DNA of 64,000 bases from Pseudoalteromonas sp. NC201 (GCF_002850255.1 NZ_CP022523.1:878486-942485), one strand, 5' to 3'. Shown: positions 8,698 to 18,068, numbered from the stretch's first letter. Notes: generated from the sequence alone by a model not told the origin. Numbers and translations are program-made.

Positions 8698-11286
8698 TTA
8701 CAGATTATTCAAAAATTGATTGACTGAAGCTAGCTCTCTTTGCTTTTGCATGATGCAGGTATTTGTTGCCAGTTCCAGCTGCTTAAGTGATTTACTTAAA
8801 CCTTCTACTTCTTTTTGCATCGGTTCAAAAAACTGCTGAGCTTGTTTTAATGCATCCGCGTCACAATACGTAAATAGGTAAAAAGGTAGCTGTGGCTTTG
8901 CAAAAGGAGGGAAGCGCTCCTTTAAGCGCTCAAAGTGCTGATAAAACCACTTTTGATAAAGCGCTTTTCGCTCATCGCCTTTACCATTCCCGCTTAATAT
9001 GTAATTAAAGTCGGAGGCCGTTACATGCTCGCTTAGCGCATAATCTAGTACTTGTTGTTGCAAGTCTTGTGGACCAAAATAACCCATTGCAAGCAATAGA
9101 TTAGTACGTTGAGTTGGGTTATTGGTGGTTTCAAAGACTTTTTTGTATGACTTCAACAGCTCAGCATCACCGTAGTAAGCGGCAATTTGCAGGAAGCTTC
9201 TAGCCAAGTAGGGGTCGACTTTATCAGGTGACGTTAAATATAAACTCGCTTGCTTTTTTGCATGCTTAATAATGGTTTGATGCTTTGTCTCGAAAGCCAG
9301 TGCTCTAACCAATGCTGCACGTATTTCCGATGTGGCAGCTGGTTCATTTGCATTTGCCTCAAGTCCATATCGAGAAAACGCAGGCTCAACATAAGTGGTA
9401 TAAAGTTTCTCCCAAAGTAACTTATTTGAATCGTCTTCATACTGTTTATGTTGTGATAGTAATTGAGTAAGAGCGGCCTTTGCTACTTTGGGATGAGTGT
9501 CGTTAATAAACTCACTGAGCGTTAACATCAACGCATTGGCGTTTATTTTTCCAGACTCCATTAGCGCGTCAACATTGCTTAGTAAGTCTAATCTCTCCCG
9601 CTCGTTTAGCTTGTTTGGGGCATGTGATATTAGGCTTGCGAGTTGAGACTCAGCAAGATCCCAGCGATAATAACCTGTCGCGTTGTCGTTTGGTAAGATC
9701 CACTCAGGCTCAAAGTCTAATTTAATCTGTTGCGCCTTGGAGTCTAAAAGTATTGTCTTAGTGGCTGTTTTATCACCTCTACCATAGCGCAGTGTGATGG
9801 GGATATGCCAAGTTTGTGCTGCTGCTTCTTGTCCTTTTATTACAAAACGTTGTTGCGATACTGTGGCATTCTGGCCATCTAACTTAATCGTCAAAAGTGG
9901 AAATGAAGCTTGTGATACAAATGAGTCTAGCACTGTCGCTACATCTTTATTAGATACTTTACCCAGCTCATTCCATAGATCTTTGGCTTCTGCATTCTTA
10001 TAAGCAAATTTACGGATATAATTGCGCATGCCTTGCTTAAATACGGCTTCCCCAAGCCACTGCTCAACCATGTAAAGTACCGCGCTACCTTTGCTGTACG
10101 CAAGACCCAAGCCGTCTGTTACATCAGACTCTGTAATAACCGGTTTACGGATCGGTGAGGTGGTTGCTTGAGCATCATAGGGCATTGCATTGTGTTGAGA
10201 TAGGGATAAATTTGTTTCTAGCTCAGGAAATAGCTGCTGGGTGATCTTTGCAGCCATCCAAGTGGCAAACGCCTCGTTTAACCACAGGTCATTCCACCAT
10301 TTCATCGTAACTAGGTTGCCATACCATTGGTGTGCAAGTTCGTGAGCGATAACATTCACATGTGAGGTTTGAGCTTGTTGTGTTGACGTTGCAGGGTCAA
10401 TAAGTAGTATATCCTCACGATAAGTCACCAGGCCTGCATTCTCCATTGCGCCGAACGGAAATTCAGGGACTGCAACTTGGTCTAGTTTTTTATAGACATA
10501 GGGTAAGTCAAAATAGTCTTCAAGTGCTTTGAGTATCTTTGGCGTGTTTTCGATGGAATAAGCGGCAAGATTTGATTTCTTTTGTGGGGTAATAATGTTA
10601 CCCGGAACCGACATCCCTTTAACATCAAGTACTTCGAATGGACCAACGGATAAGGCGACTAAGTAAGAAGGAAGAGGCGGCGTCTTGTCGAAGTAATGGG
10701 TGGTCATACCATTCGACTTTTTGGTCTCTAAAACAGGCGTGTTGGCGAATACTTTTTGATCGTCAGGGGCTGTAATAGTGAGCTGAAATGGGATTTTATA
10801 CTCAGGCTCATCAAATGTAGGCATTGCTCTTCTTGCATCACTCATCTGAAACTGTGTAAATAAGTAAGGCACGCCGTTGTCTATGGTTTTGTAGAGACCG
10901 ACGCTATTACGGTTGAAAGGGGCGGTATAGTCGATAGTAAGCGTGTAGCGACCGGGTTGCAGTGTTTTTTCGCAACTCAATCTCACTTTACCGGTTTCGA
11001 GCATTTTATCTCTGAGCTCACACGACGTTTTTCCGACTAGTGCAGCGGTATCTATCGCATAGTCTAATCCGTTGAGCTCAATAAATTGGGTGGCTTTGAG
11101 CACCTCAAGTTTTATAGTCGTGTGTCCTGAAAAACGCTCTTTAGAAGGGTCTAAGTTAAATGTGACCGCTTGCTCTATAGGTTTAGCCACGGTGGCTAGA
11201 CGATGAAGTTCAGCATTTGGTTGGGCCTGAGCTGAAGCGCTGATAGACAGCAAAATAGCACTGCATATTAAAGACCTAGATAGCAT
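8698..11286 (-). CDS. M1-family zinc aminopeptidase, exported
   Basis: An 862-residue metallopeptidase with a signal peptide (cleavage near 'ASAQA', residue 21). The N-terminal beta-saddle precedes the substrate-binding 'GAMEN' (about residue 276). The zinc site follows in 'HELAHQWYGN' (about 312) with the third ligand in 'NEAFA' (about 337). 'YSKGSAVLYMVE' supplies the transition-state Tyr region. The C-terminal half is the helical ERAP1-like domain. It should remove N-terminal residues from peptides in the periplasm or cell envelope, fitting the proteolytic lifestyle suggested by the S8 protease further along. Single gene with its own terminator. Confidence 0.92.
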   Translation of the reverse strand: MLSRSLICSAILLSISASAQAQPNAELHRLATVAKPIEQAVTFNLDPSKERFSGHTTIKLEVLKATQFIELNGLDYAIDTAALVGKTSCELRDKMLETGKVRLSCEKTLQPGRYTLTIDYTAPFNRNSVGLYKTIDNGVPYLFTQFQMSDARRAMPTFDEPEYKIPFQLTITAPDDQKVFANTPVLETKKSNGMTTHYFDKTPPLPSYLVALSVGPFEVLDVKGMSVPGNIITPQKKSNLAAYSIENTPKILKALEDYFDLPYVYKKLDQVAVPEFPFGAMENAGLVTYREDILLIDPATSTQQAQTSHVNVIAHELAHQWYGNLVTMKWWNDLWLNEAFATWMAAKITQQLFPELETNLSLSQHNAMPYDAQATTSPIRKPVITESDVTDGLGLAYSKGSAVLYMVEQWLGEAVFKQGMRNYIRKFAYKNAEAKDLWNELGKVSNKDVATVLDSFVSQASFPLLTIKLDGQNATVSQQRFVIKGQEAAAQTWHIPITLRYGRGDKTATKTILLDSKAQQIKLDFEPEWILPNDNATGYYRWDLAESQLASLISHAPNKLNERERLDLLSNVDALMESGKINANALMLTLSEFINDTHPKVAKAALTQLLSQHKQYEDDSNKLLWEKLYTTYVEPAFSRYGLEANANEPAATSEIRAALVRALAFETKHQTIIKHAKKQASLYLTSPDKVDPYLARSFLQIAAYYGDAELLKSYKKVFETTNNPTQRTNLLLAMGYFGPQDLQQQVLDYALSEHVTASDFNYILSGNGKGDERKALYQKWFYQHFERLKERFPPFAKPQLPFYLFTYCDADALKQAQQFFEPMQKEVEGLSKSLKQLELATNTCIMQKQRELASVNQFLNNL

Positions 11287-11807
11287 AAAAATCCTTTATT
11301 CATTTTGTTATTGTTGATTTATCTTGCGAATCAATGCTCTGTATGTTGTCACTTGGTGTGATAAAAGCATAGATAGTTAGTGCAATGTTCCTTTTACTTT
11401 AACAAAACTTGTTGCAAAAAGAGTGGGGGTAAAGGTTTACTATCGGGCTAATATTTTAAATATTAAGTAATATCAATAAATTGAAGAGGTGGATTAGCCG
11501 ACTTTTTGTGTAACAAAAATTGTAACAGACTCCACCGTACTTAATTAACCTGAGGTTTGGATAAGGAATGTTCCCACATATTGAGACTACTTATGTTTCA
11601 CTATGTGTTCTAACTTCAGATAGGCCCCGATTATAGTTAACCAGTGTAATAACTGTGACTTTGGCTTTGGTTTACAATAATTCATTGTTGCTCCTGTCGT
11701 AGTAGTGAATAAACTGCGTTTAGGTTAAGTAATTTATGACTGTATCTTGGGTCAAAATATGGCAGGATACCAACGATAGTTAATTACAATTAATATAAGT
11801 TGAGCTT
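11287..11807. other. 521-bp intergenic region with a solo MITE end
   Basis: This spacer between the divergent aminopeptidase and LysR genes has no supported gene. At 11547-11574 it carries 28 bp identical to one end of the MITE family described below (AACCTGAGGTTTGGATAAGG...), after which similarity stops. No matching opposite end is convincing nearby, so it reads as a decayed or truncated copy. The remainder is AT-rich promoter-like DNA. Confidence 0.6.
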
Positions 11808-12710
11808 ATGGATAAGAGGTTAAGGCACTTAAGTGCACTACGCTGTTTTGAGAGTGCAGCTCGGCTCCAAAGTTACACTCAAGCTGCACTCGAATTGAAC
11901 ATTACGCAAGCGGCAGTAAGCCAACAAATGCGGCAATTAGAAAATGCACTTGCAGTTAAGCTTTTTGTAAGAAAAGGCCGCAATATGCACTTAACTGAAG
12001 CCGGCGAAGTGTTGTTAATGTCTACTCAAAGTGCGTTTAAGCGCATTATTGGGGGATTGAACCAAATTCAAACACAAGGATTGGCTGGTAGCTTGACTAT
12101 CACGTCAACCCAGTCTTTTTGCTCTTTATGGCTAATGCCTAACCTGTGCTCGTTTTACGAGTCTCATGACGACATCCAAATTCGCGTGCTTGGCTCTAAT
12201 CGCTTTGAAGATATTCGTTTAAATCATATTGATATCGCGATCCGGTTTTCTACCAAGCGAGAGTTAGCCTGCCCCGCCGGACTTGAGCAGTTATATCTTG
12301 GGGAAGATAGTAACTATCCTGTTTGTTCACCAAGCTACAAAGAATCGCTGCAAATTAAGTCTCCGAATGATTTAGCAAGGTGCAATCTTATTCACCACGA
12401 CGATGATAAAGTAAGCTGGGAGCAATGGTTTGAGTCTCAGGGGATATGCGGTTCAAGTATTTGTGCCAAAGGCCCACACACTCGAGTCTCTTCTAATGAC
12501 ATGGCATTGAGTGCAGCGCTTAAAGGCCAAGGTGTTGCAATCGTCTCCAAAGAGCTATTTTTAGACTTTCAACAAGCTGGCCTTATTGTGCAGCTTTTTG
12601 ATACCCCTCACCCTGTGGTATGGCAACGCTATGTGTTATTTGATCCCTATTCACCAAAAAGAGCTCGGATCCAAGTATTTATTGATTGGCTTATCAATCA
12701 CTTGCCATAA
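11808..12710 (+). CDS. LysR-family regulator, GcvA-like
   Basis: 300 residues. The N-terminal winged helix-turn-helix ('TQAALELNITQAAVSQQMRQ') is followed by a two-lobed effector-binding domain; 'LSALRCFESAARLQSYTQAA' is typical of the GcvA/AmpR branch. It binds DNA as a tetramer and responds to a small molecule. It lies 168 bp upstream of the PhoD-like gene in the same direction. LysR genes often act on neighbours, but more usually divergent ones, so that link is only a suggestion. Confidence 0.88.
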   Translation: MDKRLRHLSALRCFESAARLQSYTQAALELNITQAAVSQQMRQLENALAVKLFVRKGRNMHLTEAGEVLLMSTQSAFKRIIGGLNQIQTQGLAGSLTITSTQSFCSLWLMPNLCSFYESHDDIQIRVLGSNRFEDIRLNHIDIAIRFSTKRELACPAGLEQLYLGEDSNYPVCSPSYKESLQIKSPNDLARCNLIHHDDDKVSWEQWFESQGICGSSICAKGPHTRVSSNDMALSAALKGQGVAIVSKELFLDFQQAGLIVQLFDTPHPVVWQRYVLFDPYSPKRARIQVFIDWLINHLP

Positions 12711-12878
12711 GGCCTCGTTATGGCTCATTTATTGAGCCACTTTCGTATTATTTCATGAATGTGGAAGTAAATGTGAATTTGAAATAAATATTAAACTAAA
12801 ATTTAACATTGCCGGATTAGACTCCGTTCCCGCAAGGAAAACTAGCAAGGATGCCAACATTCAAATACCGAGGAAACG

Positions 12879-14585
12879 ATGAAAACTTATACTCTCACGC
12901 CAGCCGTGTTGATGCTCATGAGCAGCGTCGCCAGTGCAGAACCTGAAGTTCACTACGAGTCTTGTAAATCCACCTTTAACTATCTAGCCGCACAGTATCA
13001 AGGGACAACGGATAAAAATAATTCAGGTTCGCAGTGGTGCTATTTAAAACAAAGCATCGAAGGCGCAACATGGGGTCATGTCAGAACAGAAACCATCCCA
13101 GAATTCAAAACGGTAACCGGAAAAGCATGTAAAACGCCATCTGAGTATCAAGGTGAAAAATTTTATGGCTGTACAACCCGAAATCACACCGCTCCTTGGT
13201 GTTATGTCGAAGAGGGCGGTTGGGAAGAATGTCAACCAGAAGCGCCGCCAACGCTTTTAGCTCACACTCAACCCCTACAAAGTAAACGATTAGATAGAGT
13301 TGCGTTAGGTTCATGTTTCAAAACCAAAGGAGATATGCCAGAAGCGCTCGCTAAGTTAATTGGCCAACAACCGGATCTGTTTCTTTGGTTAGGGGACAAT
13401 ATCTACGCAGATACCACTGATATGGCGGTGATGCGCCAGAAGTATGATGATAAAAAGAATAATAGTGAATATCGCAAGTTTTTAGAGGCTAAGATCCCTG
13501 TGATGGCGACTTGGGATGACCATGATTTTGGTTGGAACAATGAAGGCAAACATTATCCAGAGAGAGTAAACGCACAAAAAGAATATTTGCGTCACTTTGA
13601 TGTCGATAAAACAGATCCAAGACTAAATGGTCAAGCTGGTATTTATGAAGCAAAAATGTTGGGGAGCTCGGGCGAAACCACGCATGTGATCACATTAGAT
13701 GCCCGTTACTTCCGCTCTCCAACCTTCTCAAGTTACGGAACGTGTGAGGGGGAAAGTAGCACTATATTGGGAGAGGCGCAGTGGCAATGGCTTGAGCAAG
13801 AGTTACAAAAGCCATCAGAAATCAAGCTCATTGCAAGCGGCATTCAAGTACTGCCTCCGCTGCATCAAGGCAGAAGTAAAACTAACTACTGTGCTTATGG
13901 AGACGGCAAAACATTTAATGCTGCCATCGCGTCATTAGAAGAAACAAATATGTCTGGTACTAGTTATGAATCTTGGGCTGAAATGCCAGCGCAAAGGGAA
14001 CGTTTGCTTAGGTTAGTACAGAAATCAGTGAACGAAGGTAAGACTAAAGCCGTTGTGTTTTTGTCTGGCGATCAACATTGGGGAGAGCTTTTGCAAAAGA
14101 CTATTCCCGCAAGCAGCACATATGGTCAAGCAGTTAACGTCTACGAAGTGACGGCATCGGGTTTTGGTCAAAACTGGCCTTATCATATTGAAAATCCATT
14201 AAGATTACCTATTTACGCAGACGACAAAGGGGATGGCAATTTTGCCAAAGCATGTCAGCTACCGTTCAAATATGCAGGCATTACCTATCAAGGTTGTATC
14301 ACGCGAGACAATGATAAGCCTTGGTGTTATACCCAAGTGGATGATAACCAAAAAGGTATTGAGGGTGAATGGGGCAACTGTGCGCCAGCTGGTGCTAATA
14401 TCCCAACTGGACGAGTTGGCGTAGTTAGCAAAGATATCGCAAAGTTGACAACATCTAACCGCCATTTGATTAATAAATCGGGAAGTAACTACGGCTTGAT
14501 AGACATTGATTGGCAAAATCGTGAGCTGAAAATGTCTATTGAAACGGCAAACGAGGAAGCGGTTTCCACTATCATTAAATTTTGA
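12879..14585 (+). CDS. PhoD-like metallophosphatase with fibronectin type II-like modules
   Basis: 568 residues with a Sec signal peptide (cleavage near residue 20). The core (about 135-440) is a PhoD/alkaline-phosphatase-D-type metallophosphoesterase: 'RVALGSCF', 'LWLGDNIYAD', 'TWDDHDFGWNN' and 'FLSGDQHWGEL' carry the metal ligands. Unusually, it is flanked by Cys/Trp modules that look like fibronectin type II or kringle folds. At residues 84-118 the spacing is C-x13-C with 'YGCTTRN' and 'PWCYV'. At 459-501 it has 'ACQLPFKYAG', 'YQGCITRD' and 'PWCYT' ending 'WGNC'. A degenerate third lies at about 29-65. These could bind polysaccharide or protein. The probable role is phosphate release from phosphodiesters outside the cytoplasm. 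Confidence 0.85.
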   Translation: MKTYTLTPAVLMLMSSVASAEPEVHYESCKSTFNYLAAQYQGTTDKNNSGSQWCYLKQSIEGATWGHVRTETIPEFKTVTGKACKTPSEYQGEKFYGCTTRNHTAPWCYVEEGGWEECQPEAPPTLLAHTQPLQSKRLDRVALGSCFKTKGDMPEALAKLIGQQPDLFLWLGDNIYADTTDMAVMRQKYDDKKNNSEYRKFLEAKIPVMATWDDHDFGWNNEGKHYPERVNAQKEYLRHFDVDKTDPRLNGQAGIYEAKMLGSSGETTHVITLDARYFRSPTFSSYGTCEGESSTILGEAQWQWLEQELQKPSEIKLIASGIQVLPPLHQGRSKTNYCAYGDGKTFNAAIASLEETNMSGTSYESWAEMPAQRERLLRLVQKSVNEGKTKAVVFLSGDQHWGELLQKTIPASSTYGQAVNVYEVTASGFGQNWPYHIENPLRLPIYADDKGDGNFAKACQLPFKYAGITYQGCITRDNDKPWCYTQVDDNQKGIEGEWGNCAPAGANIPTGRVGVVSKDIAKLTTSNRHLINKSGSNYGLIDIDWQNRELKMSIETANEEAVSTIIKF

Positions 14586-14591
14586 TATGTT

Positions 14592-14623
14592 CATATTAGC
14601 TGGGCGCTCGCTCAGCTAATATG
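14592..14623 (+). terminator. Strong hairpin after the PhoD-like gene
   Basis: An 11-bp perfect stem (CATATTAGCTG / CAGCTAATATG) with a 10-nt loop, 6 bp after the stop. No long T-tract follows, so factor-independent termination is uncertain. Confidence 0.5.
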
Positions 14624-14744
14624 GGGCTTACATAGTAACTCTTTGTAAATTATCGAAATAAATTGTATACTGCGTGCAATCTCTGAATAAATCAGTTAGA
14701 CTTCATTATGGATTGTAGGTCACGCAAATTAAAAGGACATTAAT

Positions 14745-14981
14745 TTGAAATTTATCATTTCTCTTTTACCCGCACTTTTTTTAACTAAATTAGTCTTTTA
14801 CATCACTGATTTTGAATATTTACTTTTTGAAGAGCCTTTCGATTTTGGCAAATTGCTAATTGATATCAGTGTGTTCGGATTCTTCTATTTTACTTCAGTT
14901 ATCGTTTACGAATACTTTTTTGGTGAAAAGCTAGAGCTCAAACGTCAAGTGACGAGCAAGCGGACTAAAGGTTCAATGTAA
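14745..14981 (+). CDS. Small membrane protein, 78 aa, unknown
   Basis: Starts at TTG, supported by an AAGGA Shine-Dalgarno seven bases upstream (14733-14737). Two hydrophobic stretches (about residues 2-20 and 37-56) predict a two-span inner-membrane protein with a basic C-terminal tail ('KRQVTSKRTK'). I do not recognise the family. The gene ends 2 bp from the stop of the convergent MgtC-like gene. No function is proposed. Confidence 0.5.
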   Translation: MKFIISLLPALFLTKLVFYITDFEYLLFEEPFDFGKLLIDISVFGFFYFTSVIVYEYFFGEKLELKRQVTSKRTKGSM

Positions 14982-14983
14982 AC

Positions 14984-15424
14984 TTATTGGGAGCTGGATG
15001 GCTTTTTATAAGGCTCAAGTAAGCGAAATACCATAAAGCCCACCGCGCTTAATACAATTGCGATTTCATATCGCTGATATGCACTAGAGATCCCTATTGC
15101 CCCGGTTAACCAGATACCTGCAGCGGTTGCTGTGCCATGTGTGGAATTATCGTTTTTCACAATTGAACCGCCACCAATAAAACCAATTCCAGTAATGACA
15201 CCGTACATGACTCTCGCTTGTGCTTCATGTGACTCAAATACATCCATACTTGTTAAAATAAAAGCACAACAGGAAATAGCGACTAATGGGAATGTTCTAA
15301 GCCCCGCGCTATCAGAGCGACTTTCTCTATTAATAGCTAAAGGTAATGTAAGTAAAAACGCAAAAACAATTTGGTAAAAGTGATACCAAATGAGTGCTAA
15401 ATCAAGATTAATCCAATCTGGCAT
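14984..15424 (-). CDS. MgtC/SapB-family membrane protein
   Basis: 146 residues with four predicted membrane helices and the MgtC/SapB signature: 'REsrSDSAGLRTF' after the first span, the glycine-rich 'VMYGVITGIGFIGGGSIVK', and 'GTATAAGIWLTGAIG'. The family contains the MgtC virulence and Mg2+-limitation factors as well as short uncharacterised versions. This protein lacks the C-terminal ACT-like domain of classical MgtC, so it belongs to the short SapB-like group. The role is probably envelope or ion homeostasis, not established. Confidence 0.85.
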   Translation of the reverse strand: MPDWINLDLALIWYHFYQIVFAFLLTLPLAINRESRSDSAGLRTFPLVAISCCAFILTSMDVFESHEAQARVMYGVITGIGFIGGGSIVKNDNSTHGTATAAGIWLTGAIGISSAYQRYEIAIVLSAVGFMVFRLLEPYKKPSSSQ

Positions 15425-15526
15425 TTTTTATCTCCTATACTGTTATTGGGTTAATGCAAAAGGCATTCCTTTGAGTTGGCATAACCCATGCAGGATGAAA
15501 GCGTCTATAACTTTTAGGAGAGAACA

Positions 15527-15685
15527 ATGGATTTATTGAGGATCATCATTGCAATTCTGCTTCCACCACTTGGTGTATTTTTACAAGTCGGTCTTGGCGG
15601 GGCTTTTTGGTTAAATATTTTGCTGACATTGTTGGGTTATATACCAGGAATTGTGCATGCAGTGTGGGTGATCGCCCGTCGGTAA
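15527..15685 (+). CDS. YqaE/Pmp3-family small membrane protein, 52 aa
   Basis: A short gene preceded by an AGGAGAG Shine-Dalgarno. The product begins MDLLRIIIAILLPPLGVFLQ and has two hydrophobic helices with the family hallmark 'PPLGV' and a 'LGYIPGIVHAVWV' second span. Pmp3/YqaE proteins are stress-associated proteolipids that affect membrane potential and salt or cold tolerance in other organisms. It lies alone between the MgtC-like gene and the LysE gene. The family call is confident, the physiological role inferred. Confidence 0.85.
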   Translation: MDLLRIIIAILLPPLGVFLQVGLGGAFWLNILLTLLGYIPGIVHAVWVIARR

Positions 15686-15730
15686 AAAGCGGACAACAAG
15701 TAACAATAACACGGTAATCTTTGCAGGGTA

Positions 15731-16336
15731 TTATCCTGCAAAGATCTCCAGCACAATTGGCATTACTGAAAGTACAAGTAATGCAGCCATCACAAAATTA
15801 AACCATCTACGACTTTGCTCATTTTTTAATACATGTTTCAGCGACGAACCAAACACTAACCAGATCCCAACACAAGGAAATGACACCAACAGAAAGACAA
15901 TGGTGATCATCAAGTTTTGACTCATAAAATCTGCGCCAGCGGAGGTATAAGTTGAAATAGCACCTATTGCCACAATCCATGCTTTTGCGTTTACCCACTG
16001 AAATAGCGCGCCTTTTAAAAACGAAAAAGGTTGAGGGGTTGAGTCTGCATCAGTCGTGGGTGAAGACATCGCGACAAGGTAGGCAAGATATAAAAGGTAA
16101 ATGACGCCAATGCACTTTAAAATAAAGTGCAAACTAGGAAATAGCTCAAAAAGCTGCGCAAAACCCAAGCCGACCAGCAACAGCATGATCGAAAAGCCCA
16201 CACAAATACCGCTTAACAGGGGGATGCTTCTCTGTAAGCCAAAATTAACGCCAGACGTCATTACCATAATATTGTTTGGCCCGGGCGTTACGGAAGACGC
16301 AATAGCAAATAAAGTGATAGCAACCAAATAGTCCAT
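15731..16336 (-). CDS. LysE/RhtB-family amino-acid exporter
   Basis: 201 residues starting at MDYLVAITLF, the usual length and start context for the family. The signature 'SSVTPGPNNIMVM' is in the first span, with six hydrophobic segments overall and 'FQWVNAKAWIVAIGA' in the middle. LysE/RhtB proteins export amino acids or related metabolites using the proton gradient. The frame stays open 29 codons upstream into the MITE at 16389-16584, but that extension is repeat-derived and has no homologous character, so I place the start at 16336. The MITE sits immediately upstream and may have displaced or supplied promoter sequence. Confidence 0.88.
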   Translation of the reverse strand: MDYLVAITLFAIASSVTPGPNNIMVMTSGVNFGLQRSIPLLSGICVGFSIMLLLVGLGFAQLFELFPSLHFILKCIGVIYLLYLAYLVAMSSPTTDADSTPQPFSFLKGALFQWVNAKAWIVAIGAISTYTSAGADFMSQNLMITIVFLLVSFPCVGIWLVFGSSLKHVLKNEQSRRWFNFVMAALLVLSVMPIVLEIFAG

Positions 16337-16388
16337 TAAGTAGTCCTTTTTATATAGCCGGAGTGTTACATCAAGGCATTTGTTATTT

Positions 16389-16584
16389 AACCTGAGGTTT
16401 GGATAAGGAATGTTCCAACTCATTGTTGCTAAAGCACAACTTAGTTTTTTCCTTGTCTAGCCAGCAAGTTTTAGGGAAAACAAGGCGAATTTACGCACCA
16501 ATAGCTGGCTATTGGAAGTGAATTCAACGCAGTTAGCGCTAAAACTGGCTGCTAGAAAGGCATTAATTATCCGCAGCTCAGGTT
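16389..16584. mobile_element. MITE family A, internally deleted copy (196 bp)
   Basis: Imperfect terminal inverted repeats (AACCTGAGGTTTGGATAA and the complement of TTATCCGCAGCTCAGGTT) flanked by a 4-bp target duplication ATTT (16385-16388, 16585-16588). Compared with the 243-bp copies it lacks 47 bp internally, with short direct repeats at the deletion join. No transposase is encoded. Confidence 0.85.
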
Positions 16585-16694
16585 ATTTAGAGTGTGTCTT
16601 TTGTCTGGTAATGCCAAGTGGATTTCATACTTCACTATTGGGTTTGCGCGCAAAATAGTCAATAGGTGATTAGTCGAGGTGTTGTTTTTAGTTT

Positions 16695-16731
16695 TGTTAT
16701 AAGATAACATATTTAAAGTTATGGTATAACA
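16695..16731 (+). promoter_or_regulatory. Two tandem Zur-like operators
   Basis: Two dyads precede the lipoprotein gene: TGTTATAAGATAACA (16695-16709) and AGTTATGGTATAACA (16717-16731). Both match the gammaproteobacterial Zur consensus core TGTTATA-N-TATAACA as I know it. The first differs at one position; the second differs at two besides the free central base. Their centres are 22 bp apart, two helical turns, so dimers would bind the same face. They end 23 bp before the ATG, where they would block a promoter. This predicts induction under zinc limitation. Confidence 0.7.
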
Positions 16732-16754
16732 TAAATAAAAATAGGATCTCTCTC

Positions 16755-18068
16755 ATGGTATTAAAAGGTAAACTTTTGGCAGTTGCCATTTCCGCAATTC
16801 TTCTTTCTGCATGTGGTGGTACTGAGCACACAATTGTAAAAGTAGACCCGCCAGCACAAGATAATGGCAATGATGACGATGGTGATGATGATCATGGAGA
16901 TGCGATCACAGACGCAAATGGTCGCCTGTTAGTCACTAGCGCAGAAAGTAACGTTGTGAATGTGTACTCAACGGCGGATAAATCACTTATCGACTCGATT
17001 GGCGTTACACACTATCCAAAATATGTATATAGCTCTGAAAATCACCGCTTTGCTGTCTTGGTACAACGTGACCAAGGTTTAGTGGAGTTTATTGACGGTG
17101 GTTTATATGAAGAGTCGCCTGCACTTGCTTCGTTCCATTTAGAATCAGTGAAGCCAACACACGTGACTGTCGGTGAGTCTGGTATTGCTGTGTTCTCAGA
17201 TGGCGACAAAGACAGCCAACAAAATGCCAGTGCCGCGATGTTTAGTGAAGCGCATATTAGCGGCGAGCAAAGCGAAGTCGCTGCATTACATTACGACACT
17301 TACATGCACGGTGCGGCGCAAGCTCGAGGCGAATTTCTAATTAGCACGATCAGAGACCCTCAAACCGAAACTTCTCTACCCTCGCAAATTGGTTTGTATC
17401 ATGCGCATGGTGACCATTTTCATCAAGAGCAGGTATTTAACGTAAGCTGTCCAGCACTTCACGGCAGCGCACAAAATGAAGAAGCAGTGGCATTTGGTTG
17501 TGGTGATGGTGTTGCGGTTATAACTCAGCAAGGCGAAAGCTTTAGTGCAGTAAAACTAGCTAATCCAGATTACTTTGCTGACGGGCAGCGAATTGGCACC
17601 CTTAAAGGTCACCATGATGCAGAGCAGTTTATCGCATCAGCAGGTAATGATGTGCTGATGGTTGACCCAGAGCATGGCCATATCGAGAAGCTTGAATGGC
17701 AAGTAAGTGATAACTATCGCATTGCTAGTTTTGGATTTAGCTTTGCGGGTGAGCATGTTGTGGTGATGGATACCGCAGGTAAACTCAGCATTTTTGCCGG
17801 TCATGAGCATGATGGTGAACACCATTTTGAAGCTGCAGGTGAAGTACAAGTAAGTGATGCTGATTTAACTACGATGCCAGAAGGTCACGGCTTCCAAATT
17901 ACATTTTCTCATTCAGAGCAAGCGGTATATGTGAGCGACCCAATCGCAAAACAAATTAAAAAGTTTGATTTAGAAGAAGCCAAACTGGTAGACACATTTG
18001 AGCTAGATTACGTACCAGAAAAACTAGTATGGCTTGGTATTACTGCAGAGGAATCTCACGACCATTAA
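16755..18068 (+). CDS. Beta-propeller lipoprotein, probable zinc-binding (AztD-like)
   Basis: 437 residues with a lipoprotein signal peptide (lipobox 'LLSACGG', Cys at about residue 20). A low-complexity acidic/His linker follows ('NDDDGDDDHGDA'), then a repeat-rich domain that reads like a WD40/YVTN propeller ('RLLVTSAESNVVNVYST', 'AVLVQRDQGLVEFIDGG', 'VYVSDPIAKQIKKFDLE'). Histidine clusters 'HAHGDHFHQE' and 'HEHDGEHHFE' could bind metal. This layout resembles AztD, the periplasmic zinc chaperone of AztABC transporters, but no aztABC or znu gene is present here. Tandem Zur-like boxes upstream support a zinc role. Terminated by a strong hairpin. Confidence 0.7.
   Translation: MVLKGKLLAVAISAILLSACGGTEHTIVKVDPPAQDNGNDDDGDDDHGDAITDANGRLLVTSAESNVVNVYSTADKSLIDSIGVTHYPKYVYSSENHRFAVLVQRDQGLVEFIDGGLYEESPALASFHLESVKPTHVTVGESGIAVFSDGDKDSQQNASAAMFSEAHISGEQSEVAALHYDTYMHGAAQARGEFLISTIRDPQTETSLPSQIGLYHAHGDHFHQEQVFNVSCPALHGSAQNEEAVAFGCGDGVAVITQQGESFSAVKLANPDYFADGQRIGTLKGHHDAEQFIASAGNDVLMVDPEHGHIEKLEWQVSDNYRIASFGFSFAGEHVVVMDTAGKLSIFAGHEHDGEHHFEAAGEVQVSDADLTTMPEGHGFQITFSHSEQAVYVSDPIAKQIKKFDLEEAKLVDTFELDYVPEKLVWLGITAEESHDH

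Noticed and set aside
11547..11807. Complete MITE starting at 11547
   Set aside because: Only the first 28 bp match. GTTTAGGTTAAG near 11720 is not a convincing second end, so it is recorded as a solo remnant.
15731..16423. N-terminal extension of the LysE gene (29 extra codons)
   Set aside because: The extension lies in the flank and first bases of a MITE and has no family character. MDYLVAITLF at 16336 is the normal start.
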